Assembly: GCA_031772625.1 (NCBI GenBank)
Contig: CM062820.1
Coordinates: 1,074,587,369 to 1,074,651,368 of the forward strand
Direction of reading: 5' to 3'
Source of the DNA: Pinus tabuliformis
Lineage: Eukaryota; Streptophyta; Pinopsida; Pinales; Pinaceae
Length of the DNA stretch: 64,000 nucleotides
Shown piece by piece: positions 1 through 11,734 of this stretch. Position numbers and translations under genes: made by a program. The notes under the pieces were generated by a model. It made no database searches, was not told the origin of the DNA, and saw only the letters and a list, made by a program, of their open reading frames with translations. Every line of letters starts with the position of its first letter. Position 1 is the first letter of the stretch.

Positions 1-1990
1 AATTAAATACAAACCTTCGGACCTTCTAGGAAACACATGTTTCTTCTTATATTTCCATAGTAGGACTATCAACCAAATCTTTGACAGAATATTCCTCAAC
101 CATATTCCCTACCTTACGTGCAACAACTTAAATAGAAAGTACAACCAAATCTATAGAAGCATGATATTAGCCATTTCAAAATTATGGAATCATTTCAACT
201 TTATTTATATCATATACCCAAACTTTTGAACAAGAGACATATACTCTTCAACATCTTGCAAGGGACTTTGTTATGCACCCTAGACTATTTCATTACAACA
301 TTTATTCCATCTAGGGTTTCAATATCTTTTCCAAAGTCATGACATACCTTACTACAACATATAGAAAACCCTAGAAACTATTCACACAAATATAGATCTC
401 CAAAATATCTAACAACATTTCAAAACATATATGTTAGACTTCTCACTAGGGATTCATACAAATCCTATATTTCATACAAACAAATCCATCAAAGTCAATT
501 ACATCTTAACCTGATAAGCTTTCACTAGGGTTAGTTCCAAACCCCTTGATTTTCAATTAACCATCGATCAGTCGCTATCATGACCAACTACCAGTAGGGT
601 TAGTTCAAAAACCCTAGATTTCCGAGCAATCATCAAACTCAACCGAAAATTCCACCTTCAACAATCTCTTCACAAATCTCAAATTATCATATAGTTAACA
701 TTCATCAGAGACTCCTACTTCAACTAAGGTTTAACTACAAAACCATAGAGTTCACAAATTCACCAATCATTACATACATAAATATCAGATTGCTATATTT
801 CACACTAGACAATGTCACTACTAGGATCTAAACCCTAGATTTCCAAATAGCATCATCCTAGAATCTCAGATAAGAACTTCCATAAAATCCTAAAACTCAT
901 GACCATCAATGACTAGGTCAAGACACATATCTAGGAATTCATAACCCTACATAAGCATATTATATGTTCATAAATCCATTTGATCTAGACCAACCTAGGA
1001 CTTCAACCAAAAGGACATATCTATATATTCCTAGATTTTTATCATCATGCAAGCATATCATATCATGTGTTAGTCAAACCCAACTTCACAACAATATCAA
1101 ATAAGAGTTTAGACACAAAATCAATTTGATTACACTAGGGTTTGATAAGAAAAACACACACATAGAAAGTAAATAAATTCTAAGATAATGTAAGGGTCTT
1201 GCTCATACATTTCACCAAACCCTAAAAAGATAGGGTTCAAGTGTAGAACACATATTCCACCAAACCCCAATGAGATAATGTTCCAATGTAGAACACACGA
1301 CAAACCCTACATTACCAAAACTTCAAAGGTTCGAGATTTAGACCTCATCATTCAACCCTAAAAGTTAGGATTCCCAAATCACACCAAAATCCCAAACAAG
1401 AGATCATCAACAAAACTTCAACTAGCATTTCACAATCAGCCTAAGTAGCTTTAGGATTTCAGACATTCACATTATCATACCCTTCGGTTAGGGTTTCCAG
1501 AACTTGTCTAGGGTTCTACATAATCAACCAAGAATATGAGTGGAGTGGGTAGATTTATCGAGAGATGAATCACCCAAACAAGAATCACTATGATTCAATA
1601 CAACTAGTCATGGCATAGTTAGTAATAGGTCATCAAATTAATAGTCCTTTCAATCAATGTATTCAAACCATACCTTTGTTTCTTGACTAACCTTGTCTTG
1701 AGAGATACTCCTTCTTTCAGATGTTTTCCCTAACCTAGACAACAGAGGGGGAAAGTTGATTAGTATTTAATATAATCAAAACTAAATGGGTACATGAACC
1801 CAAACCTAAAAATACATGAGATACTTATCTTTGAGAGCTATTGGGAGCTCCCTCCAAAGCCTGAGGGAACCTAAAAACTTAAAGCAATACAAAAATGTAT
1901 TTTCCAAAGATATGTTAAAAGCCTATCAATTCTAAAAGATATAAAAAAAATTATGTAAAGCAAATGACTTAATAGTGTAAGTACTTAATG
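1..1990. other. AT-rich non-coding stretch with scattered telobox-like motifs
   Basis: I see no supported gene here: all frames are broken and no long frame is present on either strand. The striking feature is the recurrence of AACCCTA/TAGGGTT-type words on both strands, about 15 by eye between 300 and 1520, including an AAACCCTAA telobox match near 1217-1225. They are dispersed rather than tandem, so this is not a telomeric array. It may be the decayed internal or 3' part of the minus-strand copia element whose gag begins at 2800, but I cannot show that. Confidence 0.5.
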
Positions 1991-1999
1991 TTGGATTCT

Positions 2000-2800
2000 T
2001 TAGGCTTGACTTTCTTTGAGTTTCCTTCTTAATGTAAATTTGACTTGATCTCTTCCTCTCTTCTTATTCCTTGGATTCTCGGGGCAGACACTCTTGTATT
2101 GACCTTTCTTATGACATAGATAGAAATTTATCTCAGACATGTCAAATTTCTTCCTTCGTCCCTTCAATATCTTTTCTTTATGATGAGGAACATAAGCATT
2201 TGATACTTCTTCAGGATTAGCAACCATTGAGATCCTTAATTCTTCTTGACTACATGCAGTCCATAAGTCTATAAAGGTGGGAGCTACCTTCCAACTATTG
2301 ATACTTGAAGAAAAATCACTCCAAGAGGTTGGAAATCCTAATATAGCAGTGATCACAAATTATTTTTCCAGAGTAATCTCATCGATGGCTAAAATATCAT
2401 CCATGAGTCTAGCTATCTTTTCAAAGAAGGTTGCAACAATATCTTCTTTAGTCATCTTTGTATTCCTCAGCTCATTCTTTAAACTTGCTACATGACCAAT
2501 GTTCTTAATAGTGAAAATATTCAACAAGGCTTCATACATCTCCTGAGCATGATCAATGGTAGCTATGAATGGGACACAATTGTCTTTTATCCCTTCTACC
2601 ATTAGAGACATAGCCACCAATTCTAAATTCTTGAATTTCATTTTGTCGGCATCACTGGCTTCTTTGGTAGGATTCTTTACATTTCCTTTTACCAAATCTA
2701 GCACCTTGTTCTTCTCGAGCATTAGGTCAATCCTCTTCTTCCAATATATGAAGTTATATGCTCCTTCAAGATTATTCTCACCCTTCATAGAATTAGACAT
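2000..2800 (-). pseudogene. gag: Ty1/copia gag (UBN2-type), broken (element H)
   Basis: The reading frame starts at the ATG at 2800 and shows the order expected of copia Gag: an N-terminal WKKRIDLML segment, a middle region, then the LGFPTSW motif, which corresponds to the conserved LPxSW near the end of UBN2 domains. A TAA stop at 2360-2362 interrupts it in frame, and the frame resumes directly with FVITAILGF and runs to 2000. The zinc knuckle is degenerate: CHKKGQYKSVC keeps two cysteines, the expected first cysteine position holds another residue and the histidine is glutamine. Protease and pol are not recognisable downstream, so the element is truncated or lost beyond 2000. The gag sits about 90 bp inside the primer site and LTR to its right, as expected for a minus-strand copia element. 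The family call is firm; the clade is not assigned. Confidence 0.8.
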
Positions 2801-2878
2801 CTTACTTGAATATGATAGATTCCTTCCTTGAGATAGTGCCTATGAATGGATCTGCCTTTTTCTTCTTTCTTCACCAAA

Positions 2879-2890
2879 GCTCTAATACCA
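2879..2890 (-). other. Primer binding site of element H (initiator-Met type)
   Basis: On the minus strand the sequence reads TGGTATTAGAGC, one base from the canonical initiator tRNA-Met site TGGTATCAGAGC. It directly abuts the LTR end, which fixes the orientation of the element as minus. Confidence 0.85.
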
Positions 2891-3806
2891 TGTTGGAAAA
2901 TCATAAAGGTAGTAAATATTTTCTCGATCTTGATAATTACTTGTGATGTTTCTTATTATTACAATTCTTTGTATCTTCTTTGTTTAATTCATCAAGCAAT
3001 TACTAAAAAGAACAACACATAAAACAATGAACACAAGATGTAGGCACATACCAGGGAAAAACCCCCCTCGAGGGGAAAACCTAGTCAAAATAATTCTTCC
3101 TTTCAATAGTATCCTTTGAGACTCTTCACCCTATACCTTGACCAGACCTTCCCTCCACACCAAGTCAGCCTCCAAAAGATTGACCTTTTTCCTAGCAACT
3201 TTGACTATGTAGAAAATTGTAGTAGCCAAAAACTTTCGGTAGTAGTTCAACTTGGAGGACTTCATTCTCCCAATCCAGAGCATGAAATAGATTGAGATCA
3301 CCACCAAAATTTTTCTTCTCCTTAGACTCCCCAAAACTCATATTCACTTCGGCTTCCCAACAACAGACTTTTCGAGCTATCCACTTCACACTTCCGCCCA
3401 GTAGATGAGAACATGAGAAGTGATGCTCCTAATTAATATGGCGTCCTTCCTTTAATAGGCTTCTTGTGGGGTTGAATAGGGTCCTAAGTTGACTTGATAT
3501 TCCCTTAGACCGACATGGTGTGGAGGTTCCATATTCTTATTTTACTCAATATTAAACTTTTTTACATGATTCAAAAGCCCAAGAAGGGTCTCTTTAAATG
3601 TACAATAATTCTATAGACTCAGAATAAATCCTATAAGTCCTCAATGGGGAATTTGACCTAAAATATGGTGACTCAAGCATGAAACCCATGCTTTAATAAG
3701 TCACAATAATTATTATTATTATTATTTTCTTTATTCTTTTAACAAGTACATTACATAATGACTCAAGTACATTATTTAAGACCGAACATAGTTACTTTTT
3801 CCAACA
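2891..3806 (-). repeat. 5' LTR of copia element H, 916 bp
   Basis: The segment is bounded on the plus strand by TGTTGGAAA and TTTCCAACA, a nine-base perfect inverted terminal repeat with TG...CA ends. The primer site abuts one end and gag lies beyond it. Short minus-strand frames around 3131-3389 lie inside it and are not supported as genes. The partner LTR is not seen, so no target duplication can be checked. Confidence 0.8.
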
Positions 3807-5136
3807 CTAACATCATCCTCCAATCCCCTACACTCTTTCTCATCACTCCCCTGAAGTTAAAAGATCTTGCAAGAGAAAAAAAGGGCTACTACAGAATTTC
3901 CTATAACAGCCTATGCAACCATTACAAAAAGTGAGAAGCCTAGTTTCATTTCCTTCCCATTAAGTTGAGGGGATGATCCCATCTCATGAGGCACTTTGCC
4001 ACTCCAAGATGAACTCTACAATAGTAGTAGCAGCACCTAGGATAGAAACAAAGGACCTGCACACATAAACAACAACAACAGTCAAATACACAGGAGCAAA
4101 GAAAGCATACAAAGGAGTAGAAAAGACAATAAGAATACTCCCTAGGTAATAGCACAAAGGTCCAACACTCCAACATGCATCGATCGAACACGAGGTAGGA
4201 ACATGTATGGTAACCTCTAAGCTCCTCCATATGTGTAAAATAATGAAAAATGTATGAATGTCGAGGTAAGGTATTTTTTATAAGTTGGAGGTGGCCAGTT
4301 AACTTGGCCACCCTCAGTCAGTGAATGAAAAGTGATTTATGAGTCATCATGCAACGTAGGAGTGTCACATCAGTCAAGATAAAATAACAGGGAGTGGGTA
4401 TTGATTATGAGGGACAAGGGAATGATTACTCCAAGTGGGACAACAGTCCAAATAAGGAAAAGCATACTTCTACCATGTCATCAGAGCACTCTGATCCCTA
4501 GACAAAAATAGAATATACCATACTAAGGCTCAAATTCTATTGCATCTTCACTCATTTCAAAATCATTTAAGGTAAGGACGAGCCTGGGAAGCCATCAAGG
4601 AGAGTCAAACCCTACTCCATCATTTCTACAAGAGGCAGCTACAGGAAGGCCAAACAATTGCTACAGGAAGTGTCCAAGGGTGAAAGAACGCTACCAAGGG
4701 TCGATTTGGTCTCCAATTATCATTATACAAGGCTATGTGGTGAAAAGTAAGTGGCCCCTCTCATTCTTTTGTCCATGATTTTCATGCTAGTGCACCCTGA
4801 ATTCTACAAGTAGTATTAGTCATCTTGTGAATTAAAAGAATTTTTATGGCTATAGAGTAGAGGAATACACATAATCTTCATCAACTAGATATTCCAACCC
4901 TTTGTTCCAATTAAATTCCACATCGGACCTATCATAGAAAACAAACCTCCTACACTTAGTTGAAAACATGGGAGAAGATGGGAGGGGGATTCAATAGGAG
5001 AGAGCCCACAAACATTAAAAGAATTCAGCTTCACCCTCTAGTATAGGACATTTTTAGAAGGAATCAATGGTTAGGTTTCTTTGAGCTATTGAAAACATAT
5101 GATGATGACATTACCTATGAATTTTCCATGGCCCTA
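3807..5136. other. Intergenic DNA, nothing recognised
   Basis: This is the flank between the copia LTR of H and the first family A LTR. I find no primer site, LTR end, catalytic motif or repeat shared with the rest of the window. A minus-strand 121-residue frame at 3946-4311 is cysteine-rich only through low-complexity translation. Confidence 0.5.
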
Positions 5137-5920
5137 TGTTAGAGTCAGTTACTTTTTAGCTGTCGAATGTCTTCAAATCCATAATTTTGCTTTCATGGAA
5201 TAAGTCAAACTCACAAACATTTTTACTGTCATGAGTTCGACCGATCACTACCTGAAAATTGCCACGAATCTAGTCATCAAATTTTTTGGTTGATAACGTG
5301 AAGTGGTGTTGACTCTTTCGGAGTCATCATCACATATTTTTGGGTCATGGGGTATATTTTCAAAGTGAAGGTCTATTAAAGGTTTCATTTGAAAATCAAC
5401 TACAGTTAAGGGTTTGTTGTTCAAAGCAGCATGGTTTTTGGGATACTACACTTCTTTTCCTCTTCTAATATTCCTCATTTTCCATATCCCCCTATTCTAC
5501 CTTTTAATCTCACCTATTCCCTCATCCCTCATTCCATATTATTTTTGTATTTCCTATCCTACTCTAAGCCTAATCCCATTTAAAAACCATCATAGCGCAT
5601 CATGTATGAATACTACCCATTTACCCTAAGTCTCCATCCCCTCTATCCCCTAATGGTTATCATTTCAAATCACATTCACATGCCTCACATTCACTGTGGG
5701 AATCTACTGCGCAAGCCCTGTTTTCTCTTCCCAAGTGTTGCACAAATACTCTGTTTTAGTAATCATTTTATGAAGAAGAATCACAAAGCCATAAAACCAT
5801 ATGCACAAAAAATTAACACACAAAAATTAAACTGGAGGTAAAGGCAGAGAGCCATCATGTGGTCTCTCATGCTCATGTAATTTACATTATTCAAATAATT
5901 TAATAATACATTTAAATGCA

Positions 5921-7224
5921 CCCGGATGCGGGTGTTAGCACAGGAGAGAGTGCCGGGCCACATGGCCAGTAGGTGATGACACGAGCTAGCCAGCGGAAGG
6001 AAACCAGGGACGCCGCCGAAGACATAAATGTGGAGGCCCCCGCTCAGAACCCTTAATGAAATTAAAGGCGGATTGCTGTGAGGGCAGGGCGCATTCATGG
6101 CGCTCAAGGTTCAAGGGAATGTTAATGGATTTAAGTTGGATGAAGGTATGGGGTCACACCATTCTCAGCAAGATAGGCACGCTGCGCAGTCGAGCCTGGA
6201 CATTCTCTGCCTTCTGGCAGACGCTGAGGACTTTGAATTCTCTGCTATTCAAGGAAGGGGCATCAAAGCACTATCTTCAGGTGCCGAGAAGAGAAGCCCT
6301 GCATTGGCAGCTCTGTTTCACTCAGCCAGTTCCATTGTCAACATGGCTAGGCCAAGAGAAAGACAGCCGTGCAGACGCGGAACTGGTCGTGGGGGCTCCT
6401 CAAGCCCTCCAGCAGCGGATGCCCACCACCATTTTTGTTGTTGCTACTGTTATAGACGGGCTAGAACTCCCCACCTGCAAGCATCACAGTTCTTGGATAC
6501 GGGCAACCCAATTGAAGGACCACCAGCGCTTCCAGCATTTGGCACCACAGTGTTGAATTTGGGACACCTCAGTGCACACATTTCAGTCCTCTTCGTTAGG
6601 GACACAGAGGAGGGTGACAACAGATCAAGCAGCAGAGAAGCGCCTTCCGATGACCAATCGGAAAGGGCTGAGGAAAAGACAAAGGGAGCACCTGAGAAGG
6701 CACCCGCCCAACCTCAAACGCAGGAGGCGTCGACGTCCAAGGCAGGAGAAGAACGGGCAGGACTCCTGGAAGAATATGGTTGGGTCCCGATCATTGAGGA
6801 GGAACCGGAGGAGTAGCAGATATTGGCTCCGTCATCCATGTTTTTGTCCAGGTCTAGTTTTAAGGTCTTCTGTCTCAGTCGCTTTCTATGTTTGGGATAA
6901 ATCAAATGTTTTTGTATGGGTCTTTTAGTTCGTCTGCAGGTCTTTTTGTGACTTTGTTTCAGTTAGTAAGTCTTTTCTGGGCGATTTCACATGTCCACGG
7001 TCGCCCCTGCAAGGGTGGTTTCTTGTGTCACAGCCCCCGCGTGGGCAAGGTTAATGTTAAAAGGAAAATCTTGATAAGTTTTGAGGCAGCTTGGACACAT
7101 CTCTCTGCTAAAGCCAGCTGCCAACCCACAGTGCCACAGATGGCCACGGGAAACCTGTTTTAAAGCCTGTAATGATCTTTTGTACATAATATAATTACTT
7201 AGCATAGTTTTACTGAGAAAAAAA
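5921..7224 (+). mobile_element. Poly(A) retroposon with 19-bp target duplication
   Basis: A 1.3-kb block clearly richer in GC than its surroundings is flanked by a 19-base direct repeat, AATAATACATTTAAATGCA, at 5902-5920 and 7225-7243. Its right end is a run of A (up to two bases shared with the duplication). That combination is the hallmark of target-primed reverse transcription, so this is a LINE-derived copy or a processed retrocopy of a cellular transcript in plus orientation. I see no reverse transcriptase or endonuclease motif, so it is either strongly 5'-truncated or was mobilised in trans. It lies inside the roughly 350-bp insertion of LTR1. Confidence 0.75.
6097..6816 (+). CDS. Hypothetical 239-residue frame inside the poly(A) retroposon
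   Basis: The longest frame of the retroposon starts at the ATG at 6097 and ends at 6816 in an acidic tail (IIEEEPEE). I do not recognise a family. Visible features are a low-complexity histidine/cysteine patch near residues 110-120 (HHHFCCCYCY), followed by a C-terminal third rich in E, K, Q, S and A that looks disordered. About 400 bp of untranslated-looking sequence separates its stop from the poly(A). It could be the end of a LINE ORF1, a retrocopied cellular coding sequence, or a chance frame in GC-richer DNA. An overlapping frame at 6056-6556 has similar length, which weakens the case for either one. Confidence 0.3.
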   Translation: MALKVQGNVNGFKLDEGMGSHHSQQDRHAAQSSLDILCLLADAEDFEFSAIQGRGIKALSSGAEKRSPALAALFHSASSIVNMARPRERQPCRRGTGRGGSSSPPAADAHHHFCCCYCYRRARTPHLQASQFLDTGNPIEGPPALPAFGTTVLNLGHLSAHISVLFVRDTEEGDNRSSSREAPSDDQSERAEEKTKGAPEKAPAQPQTQEASTSKAGEERAGLLEEYGWVPIIEEEPEE

Positions 7225-8925
7225 AATAATACATTTAAATGCATGAGTAAGTGGTCTTAATATAGTGTGTCTATCTTAGACTCACTTGATTGAGACAATT
7301 TCTCAACTTACGCACTAATTTAGGAGAGCTAGTTGGAGAGAATCTCTCATCCAAACTAGACTCCTTATTTTGAGGAATCCTCATGATTTTATTTATTTAA
7401 TTTAATAATTGGATTTATTATTGATTTTTAAGAGAGTGAGGCTAACATTTTCAAGAACGGGTTCCGAACACATGGAGGACCATTTTGGGAAAATGAAAGA
7501 GTGTTTTCTCAAGGACATGCCAAATAACAATAACCTCTTCCAGTGTTTTCACAGGTGTAACAAATCAAGATTCTCAAATGCATCTTCAATGCTTATTTTT
7601 TACAATTTTCAAATTTCCTATTTTAGGTCATTGTTTTGTAAATAATTTTATGGGAAGTGGGGGAAGAATTTGGAGAAACGGTGAGAGGTTTATCTTCACA
7701 AGCATATCATCTACAATAACATCCTTTATTTTTTACACAGGTATTACTGTTTGGGAGATATACCCAAAACATTGGCCCATTGTACAGGCGCAATGTAGCT
7801 GCTACACACAAGGCTTCATGAGTTTTTGGAAGGTGCCAATTATCAGAGATTAAGTGGAGTGAGGTGCTACTGAGTTGGGATCTATGTTAGACAACCATTC
7901 ATCAACCAGGTGTTCGATTTTGTGGATACTTATGCCAACAGGGCATCATACCTTGTTGCTACGCAATGTAGGGCTTTATTGTTGTTTCCTCTTTTATTTT
8001 ATGCAAAAAGTGTGGTCGATGTTTCTAAAGACTAGACTTTGGATAGCTATCATGACAAGATAATATGATAAACATTTGTCAATATTTTCTTGTTTTTTGT
8101 TTTTCTTTAAAGAAAAACTAATAAGTATGTTAAATTTTTTGTTTTTTTTTCAATCCGATCCACTTCATGGATAAGAGATGCTTTGCATTGGGACATAATG
8201 TTAAAATATTGTATGGCTATTTAATGCCAAAGTTTGGAAGTTAGAAGGGGTTGGATGGTATTATGAATTATCTCTCAGAAGCTTGTGAATGTGATCTAGT
8301 TTTTATAAATAAAGGTGTTTATGCTCAATGTGCCAATGGATATTCACAAAGCTACTTGTGGTACTATGTTTCAGATTTGTTCCCCCCTTGTGTTTATTAT
8401 TTCATTATATTTCTCTACAATCTTTTAGTTCATGGGTACTGATTCAGCTATATTAGATTTCAATCTTGCATTTCTCTAATTATGTTGTGTCAGATATTTC
8501 AGTTGAAAATGGAATATTTTATATCTTATTTGTTTGTCTTTTCTTCTTATGTGTGAATGAGTACTTTTCATGTTCATCTTCCACTATACGATAATTGGTT
8601 TCCTTTTTCTAAAGTATATACCAAAAAAGCCTATGTGTGTGTTATTAGTTGTTAAAAGCATAAACATCATTGGGCAGTAGTATTAGGATCACAAATTTTC
8701 ACTTCTCAGTAATCTTCATTTACTTTCAATAAACATTTTCTCAAAGAATCCTTTCAGATCTAGTCTTTGTCTTGTATGTACTTGCAAAGTACCCAATTTT
8801 AAGTTTTTTTTAATGAGGGAGCCCCCTCTAGTTAGAAAAGACCAGTTTCTAACCAAAACTAGTATGTGGTTACCTCTATGACCCTTTTCCTTTAGCCTAA
8901 AAGGAACCATTGAGTGCTAACATAG

Positions 8926-8943
8926 TGGCGTCATTGTCGGGGA
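8926..8943 (+). other. Primer binding site of family A internal 1 (tRNA-Asp type)
   Basis: TGGCGTCATTGTCGGGGA lies three bases after the LTR1 end and matches the tRNA-Asp-complementary site TGGCGCCGTTGCCGGGGA at most positions. It fixes the plus orientation. Confidence 0.8.
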
Positions 8944-9105
8944 CCAAATGGTTTCATATTCCCTGGGAAAGATTTTCAAAGTTTCATATTTGGCTGTTGA
9001 TGGTGAACAATAGTCAGACTTAGGAAGGCTGAACCATTCACCTAGTGACTCCAATCAAGTATAACTCAAATTTTCAAGCTCCATTGGTGTCTCCACATTT
9101 TCAAA

Positions 9106-10026
9106 ATGAATTTAGCTGCGAGGTATTCCCTCACGAATCGAGATCACATTCTAGGATTTCCAAATTACATGCCTTGTATAGATTGGCAATCATATTTGCC
9201 AAATTTCAAAGATGAGAAGCGTGATGATGTTGTTTTACATCTCATCAAATTTAATATGCATTCATGGAGGCTTAAAGCTGAATGGCTTGAAGATTGCCTC
9301 ATGAATATGTTCATGGATATTCTGGAAGGAAAGGCAATGTCAAGGTATGAAAAATTACCGACAGCTAGTTGATGCTTTTTAAAGAATTTTCATACAGTAT
9401 TCTTTGAAAATTTTAAGGAATTTTATCCGTCTTTATTCTTGGTTCAAAATTGTTGTGTACATTTTGAGAGTTTCATTGAAAATTCAGAAAACTTGTATGA
9501 AGATAATGATATCATGAACGAGGAAATTATAGAGGCCCTTCATGAAAACCCATCTCATCACCGAGAAGAAATGGCAGCCTCTCTCTTGGATGAAAATGAA
9601 ACCCATTAGGATATTAATATGACAGTATGATACTCATGTTCCATCCTCTGAGTTTGAGGATGATTTAAAATAGTATTGTCCATCTTTTCATGATAAAGGG
9701 TATGATAATCCTTTCCAACAGTAGGAGGAAATGGTAGAGGATAATTGGTACAATGTTCAGGTTCCTTGTCTTAGTTTACAGCCAATGAAGAAAATCATGA
9801 AAAGCAGGTTATTGAATACCCCGTGGATGTGGACATTTTTGTTGATGTGGCTGCCTCAATTAAATATTTTCAAGAAAAAACTTTTCCTTTCTTTGACGTA
9901 CATGGAAAGACTAATAAACAAACTTCTTCCATTTATTTTGAGAGCGGTCTTGAAACTGATAACATAGAACAAAAACAACCAACAGGTAGGAATGATGTTT
10001 ATTTTTCTCTTTTTTTTGATCAATAA
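9106..10026 (+). pseudogene. gag: Ty3-type gag remnant of family A (internal 1)
   Basis: The first part (ATG at 9106, stop at 9370) carries a Ty3 Gag core pattern: CIDWQSYLPNF, then LIKFNMHSWRLKAEW and LEGKAMSRYEKLP, matching the LEGxAxxWYxxLP signature. After the stop the same protein continues in broken pieces (acidic, glutamine-rich, then a segment at 9823-10026 mirrored in internal 2 at 29486-29857). No protease, RT, RNase H or integrase follows before the next LTR 0.6 kb downstream, so the family is gag-only. Internal 2 holds a better preserved copy. Confidence 0.75.
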
Positions 10027-10238
10027 GAAGAAATCCTTCATGTTTTTCAATATCCTTTGGTTAGTCTGTTGGAAGCATCAGAAAAGGTGGAGTTCATTTT
10101 GTTCGTCAGCAAAGGTTTTGGACTCAAGTTTCATATTAAGTTGCCAACATTTACATCTTTTTGTCTGCTTACAAAGGGTGTGAGAAGAATTCGAGTAAGT
10201 AGCCATTTGCTTGATTGGCTACATTGGAGGGATCATCT

Positions 10239-10624
<386 letters not shown>

Positions 10625-10979
10625 TGTTAGAGTCAATTAGTTTTCAATTCTTGAATGTATTTGAATCCATAATTTTTCTGTGATGGAATAAGTCGAACTC
10701 ATAAAAATTTTATTGTTATGAATTCGACCAATCACTACTTGAAAATCACCATGAATTTGGTCATCAAAGTTTTTGGTTGATAATGTGAAGTGTTGTTGAG
10801 AATTTCGGAGTCGTCGTCATAGATTTTTGGGTCATGGGGTATATTTTCAAAGTGAAATTTTGTTAAAGGTTTCATTTGAAAATCAACTACAATCAAGGGT
10901 CTGTTGTTCAAAGTAGCATGGTTTTTGGGATACTTAACTTCTTTTCCTCTTCTAATATTCATCATTTTCCCTATCCCCC
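10625..10979 (+). repeat. LTR2 of family A, left part
   Basis: It starts TGTTAGAGTCAATTAG and aligns with the first 350 bp of LTR1. It is cut at CCCCC (10975-10979) by element B. The remainder resumes at 26306 with the duplicated CCCCC. Confidence 0.9.
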
Positions 10980-11106
10980 TGTTAGTGTCAGTCTTATCTT
11001 CCTATCACCAGTGATAAAATATGCTTTTACCAAGTCTGTTAGGGGTCTCAAGGTCAAATTTTATCATGTCACTAGGTTTTCAGAGTAAAATTTGGTCACT
11101 GGCTAG

Positions 11107-11734
11107 TGTTGGGTGTGGAGCATGATTATTTAGAGGTCTTTTTTTTTTAGCCAGATGTATACCCCAAGAAAATTGTACACCCCTCCAAGTGGGGGGGTGC
11201 AGGGGGGGACTTGTCCCCCTCGCGAGGGTCCAGGGGGGGCTAATCCCCCCCAGATGGGGGGACTGGGGGCCAGCGATCCCTCGGCAGGGGTTTCGGGGGA
11301 AGCGCCCCTGAAGCTAAAAACAGGTGTAAAATTGCCTTGTAAAAGTATAGTAATTTCTAGTCAATCTGCGTTGTTCATTAGGCGGATGATCTAACGGTAG
11401 AATCTATGTTTAGCTTAGGGTTTTTCCCTAGAAGGAAACCCCTCTCTTTGTATGAGGGCATTGTATTGAGGCTGTGTAATAGATGTGGATTCTCCGAGCA
11501 AGAAATAGAGAGGTGAGACTGTGAAAGAAAACAGAGGATATTACAGCGGATCTGTTGTAGGTTGTGTCTCTTCATTTTGCTAGATAATAGAAAGGAAGGA
11601 CTGGCTGTTTGAAGCGGACATAGCCCAAACTAGGTGAACCACGTATATCTGTGTCTCTCTGGTTTTATGTGCTTGTGTTTTTTTCCGCATATTATATGTC
11701 TTGCATATCTCTGTCATATATTATTTTTCTAACA
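11107..11734 (+). mobile_element. Solo LTR, copia-like, nested in the 5' LTR of B
   Basis: The 628-bp unit TGTTGGGTGTGG...TTTCTAACA is flanked by GCTAG at 11102-11106 and 11735-11739, and is absent from the 3' LTR, where the sequence runs uninterrupted through GGCTAGTTTGTC. It therefore inserted after B and lost its interior by LTR-LTR recombination. The left third (11179-11310) is an unusual series of C-runs and G-runs. Its style (TGTTGGGT start, G-run block) resembles the LTR of copia element D, so a related family is likely. Confidence 0.85.

Larger units (their letters stand above)
5770..7445. mobile_element. Insertion of about 350 bp in LTR1 (itself interrupted), type unknown
   Basis: Comparison of LTR1 with LTR2 and LTR3 shows that sequence present here is absent in the other two copies. 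The junctions carry CATTTT at 5764-5769 and at 7446-7451, a candidate six-base target duplication. Without the nested retroposon the insert is about 353 bp, AT-rich and without a reading frame or clear terminal inverted repeat. A small non-autonomous DNA element or a filler insertion are both possible. Confidence 0.45.
5137..8922 (+). repeat. LTR1 of family A (gag-only Ty3-type), with nested insertions
   Basis: It begins TGTTAGAGTCAG and ends GTGCTAACA, giving a TGTTAG...CTAACA terminal inverted repeat. The primer site follows three bases later. The same sequence recurs as LTR2 (10625-10979 plus 26306-28592) and LTR3 (30339-31106 plus 59300 to about 59990). Removing the insertion at 5770-7445 leaves about 2.1 kb, which agrees with LTR2 after its own insertions are removed. 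Short frames inside it (for example 5414-5841) are not conserved as proteins between copies. Confidence 0.85.

Noticed and set aside
3946-4311. Cysteine-rich minus-strand 121-residue frame
   Set aside because: The cysteines come from low-complexity triplets (AACAACAACA-type repeats read in reverse); no family, no start context and no copy elsewhere.
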